From positions 1 to 6,019 of the forward strand of contig JAABTE010000165.1 of NCBI GenBank assembly GCA_011390035.1: a DNA stretch of 6,019 nt, in the 5' to 3' direction. The translations under genes and the position numbers were made by a program. How positions within the stretch are numbered: position 1 is the first letter of the stretch; each line of letters starts with the position of its first letter. The notes beneath the pieces are model-generated. The model was given only the letters and a program-made list of their open reading frames with translations. It was not told the origin of the DNA and did not search any database. Source of the stretch: Desulfobacteraceae bacterium (GTDB lineage: Bacteria > Desulfobacterota > Desulfobacteria > Desulfobacterales > JAABSP01). Positions 4,322 through 6,019 of this stretch are shown piece by piece.

Positions 4322-6019
4322 TCAAGGAGTTTTATGCGTATGACCGCCCCGGCGTGCCAGCAGAAGGGTGTTGCCGATCACGCTCAGGCTGCTGGCCAGC
4401 ATGGCGCAGACGGCGATGAGCGGGTTGAGCAGGCCGGCGGCGGCGATGGGAATGGCCAGCGCGTTGTAGCAGAAGGTGAAGACCAGGTTCTGGCCCACCT
4501 TGCGGTTGACCTGGCGGGCCAGCCGGAGAAAATCCACCACCTGGCCCGGATCGGCCCGCATCAGGGTGATGGCGGCGATCTCGGCCCCGAGCTGGCCGCC
4601 GGAATGCATGGCCATGGCCAGATCGGCCCGGGCCATGGCCGGCCCGTCGTTCACCCCGTCGCCCACCATGGCCACCGCTCCGTGGAGCCGTCTGAGGTCG
4701 TTGATGAAATCCACCTTCCCCATGGGCGACAGGCCCCCCTCGGACCGGCCCGCGCCGAGCCGCCGGCCCACCGCGGCCGTGGTGGCCTTTGCGTCGCCGG
4801 AGACTATATAAACCGGATACCCCATCCGCCTCAGTTCCGCGATGGCCCCGGCCGAGCCCTCCCGCAGGGCGTCGCCGAATTCGAAAAAGGCCGTGGGCTG
4901 CCCTTGCACCCGCAGCCAGACGGCCGAGCGAACCCCCCGATCGCTGTCGGCGCCTTCATCCGGAGGGACTGTTTCCGATGTAGGGGCTTTTCCAGGCTGA
5001 GGGACCGTCTCCGATGGAGTGACTTTTCCCGACGGAGGGACCGTCTCCGACGTAGGGACTTTTCCCGACGGAGGGACTGTCTCCGGTGGATGGACCGTCT
5101 CCGGGCCGGCCTCCATCATGCCCACGTCCACCTCCCGGCCCATCCAGAGACCCTGAACGCCGTTGCTCAGGTACCTGCGGCCGGTGACGGTGGCCGGGGC
5201 AATGCCCTCGTCCGCCGCGGCACGTCGGATCTCCAGGGCGACGGGGTGTTCCGATCCGGCTTCCAGGGCGGCGGCCACGGCCAGGGCGTCGTGGCGGGTG
5301 TAGGGGGCCGTGATCCGGATATCGGTGAGCTTCCAGCGGCCCGTGGTGAGGGTGCCGGTTTTGTCGAAGGCGAAGACCCCAACCCGGTCGGCCGCCTCGA
5401 AGGCCTCGAAATCGCGCACCAGAATGCCTCTTTTGCCGGCCACGGAAATGCCGGCCACCCGGGTAAGGGGAATGGCCACCCCCAGGGCGCAGGGGCAGGA
5501 GATCACCAGAACGGTGATGGCGCGGATGAAGGCAGCCTCCGCCGGGAGCCCGGCCATCATGCCCCCCGCGAAGGTGGCGGCGGCCAGCAGGATCACGGCG
5601 GGGGCGAACCATTGTATGATCCGGTCGGTCCGGCTTTCAGCCCGGCAGCGGCCGGACAGGGCCGTTTCCATGATCCCGATCATCTGGCCCAGGGTTGTGG
5701 CCTCCCCCACCGCCTGGGCCCGGGCCGAAAGATCTCCCCGGATGACCGTGGTTCCGCTCCGGATCACATCGCCCGGCTTTCGCCTTGCCGCCCTCGGCTC
5801 GCCGGTAAGGGAGGATTCGTCCAGGTGGGCCTCGCCGGCCGTCACCCGGCCGTCCGCCGGAACGATCTCCCCTGCGCCCACCCGGAAATGATCGCCGGCC
5901 CGCAGGTGCTCCACGGATACATAGCGGCCATGGGGGGCCTGGGCCGTGAGCAGCCGCGCCTTTGACGGCCGGAGGGAGAAAAAGGTCTCAAGATCCCGGC
6001 GGGCTCCGGCCTTGGCCCG
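4322..6019 (-). CDS. Cu(+)-type P1B ATPase (heavy-metal translocating), N-terminus outside the window
   Basis: This inner-membrane pump couples ATP hydrolysis to metal transport. The C-terminal 565 residues are visible (numbered from the window edge); the metal-binding N-terminus and first membrane helices are missing. Seen in order: actuator motif DESSLTGEP (67-75); membrane helices at about 134-157 and 163-183, the second carrying the metal-binding CPC at 175-177; the phosphorylated aspartate in DKTGTLT (D219); the ATP-binding SEHP (H258); GDGVND (453-458); and two final helices at about 511-531 and 533-555. The last helices carry N511-x6-YN (518-519) and M540-x-x-SS (543-544), the signature of the Cu+/Ag+ class P1B-1. 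A 48-residue hexapeptide-repeat insertion occupies residues 307-354. The protein ends in a short His/Lys tail. A role in copper export (CopA-like) or in cytochrome oxidase assembly (CcoI/FixI-like) cannot be separated without the upstream genes. No ccoS-like small gene follows it. Confidence 0.95.
   Translation of the reverse strand, partial: RAKAGARRDLETFFSLRPSKARLLTAQAPHGRYVSVEHLRAGDHFRVGAGEIVPADGRVTAGEAHLDESSLTGEPRAARRKPGDVIRSGTTVIRGDLSARAQAVGEATTLGQMIGIMETALSGRCRAESRTDRIIQWFAPAVILLAAATFAGGMMAGLPAEAAFIRAITVLVISCPCALGVAIPLTRVAGISVAGKRGILVRDFEAFEAADRVGVFAFDKTGTLTTGRWKLTDIRITAPYTRHDALAVAAALEAGSEHPVALEIRRAAADEGIAPATVTGRRYLSNGVQGLWMGREVDVGMMEAGPETVHPPETVPPSGKVPTSETVPPSGKVTPSETVPQPGKAPTSETVPPDEGADSDRGVRSAVWLRVQGQPTAFFEFGDALREGSAGAIAELRRMGYPVYIVSGDAKATTAAVGRRLGAGRSEGGLSPMGKVDFINDLRRLHGAVAMVGDGVNDGPAMARADLAMAMHSGGQLGAEIAAITLMRADPGQVVDFLRLARQVNRKVGQNLVFTFCYNALAIPIAAAGLLNPLIAVCAMLASSLSVIGNTLLLARRGGHTHKTP
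4965..5108 (-). repeat. Eight tandem 18-bp repeats (36-bp higher-order unit) inside the ATPase gene
   Basis: Eight 18-bp units start at 4965, 4983, 5001, 5019, 5037, 5055, 5073 and 5091, with plus-strand form gggacYgtctccgaYgga alternating with gggacttttcccgacgga. Alternate units resemble each other most, giving a 36-bp higher-order repeat at 4965, 5001, 5037 and 5073. In the protein these read ETVPPS and GKVPTS alternately (residues 307-354). All lengths are multiples of three, so the frame is kept. The stretch is Pro/Ser/Thr-rich and should be disordered. Confidence 0.95.

Noticed and set aside
4262..5965. 567-codon open frame on the plus strand opposite the ATPase gene
   Set aside because: The minus strand carries every P-type ATPase motif. 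The plus-strand product is low-complexity Gly/His/Arg-rich with no family signature.

Overview
The window is GC-rich bacterial DNA with short intergenic gaps. It holds six protein genes, two of them cut by the window edges. No RNA gene, insertion sequence, CRISPR array or origin was seen. The gene style (a zinc-ribbon plus PilZ protein, a Cu-type P1B ATPase, a TIR protein with a long linker) would suit a Gram-negative environmental bacterium such as a Desulfobacterota (deltaproteobacterial) species. That placement is a guess from overall character, not from a marker gene.

Left part (1-2109). A TIR-domain gene runs leftward out of the window (1-757, minus). Its TIR domain is followed by a linker made of six 10-residue repeats, and then by the first few residues of another domain that lies outside the window. 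A gap of about 360 bp, which should hold the divergent promoters, separates it from two rightward genes. The first is a zinc-ribbon/PilZ protein, a probable cyclic-di-GMP receptor. The second is an 87-residue basic protein resembling the C-terminal part of the 'recombinase' domain of large serine recombinases.

Middle part (2143-4181, minus). Two genes overlap by 4 bp (ATGA): a myo-inositol-1-phosphate synthase family enzyme and, downstream of it, a TIM-barrel sugar phosphate isomerase/epimerase with its metal ligands intact. They are almost certainly translated together and probably act in one pathway making or modifying a cyclitol or sugar phosphate. The product cannot be read from this window. 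A strong Shine-Dalgarno and a perfect 16-bp palindrome lie just upstream of the pair.

Right part (4322-6019, minus). This is the C-terminal 565 residues of a Cu(+)-type P1B ATPase with all catalytic motifs visible. It carries an unusual 48-residue insertion of eight hexapeptide repeats between the nucleotide-binding motifs and the second half of the phosphorylation domain. A hairpin after its stop probably ends its transcript and separates it from the synthase/isomerase pair.

The most notable features are the TIR protein with its repeat linker and unseen effector or sensor half, the two independent in-frame minisatellites in unrelated genes, and the synthase/isomerase pair.
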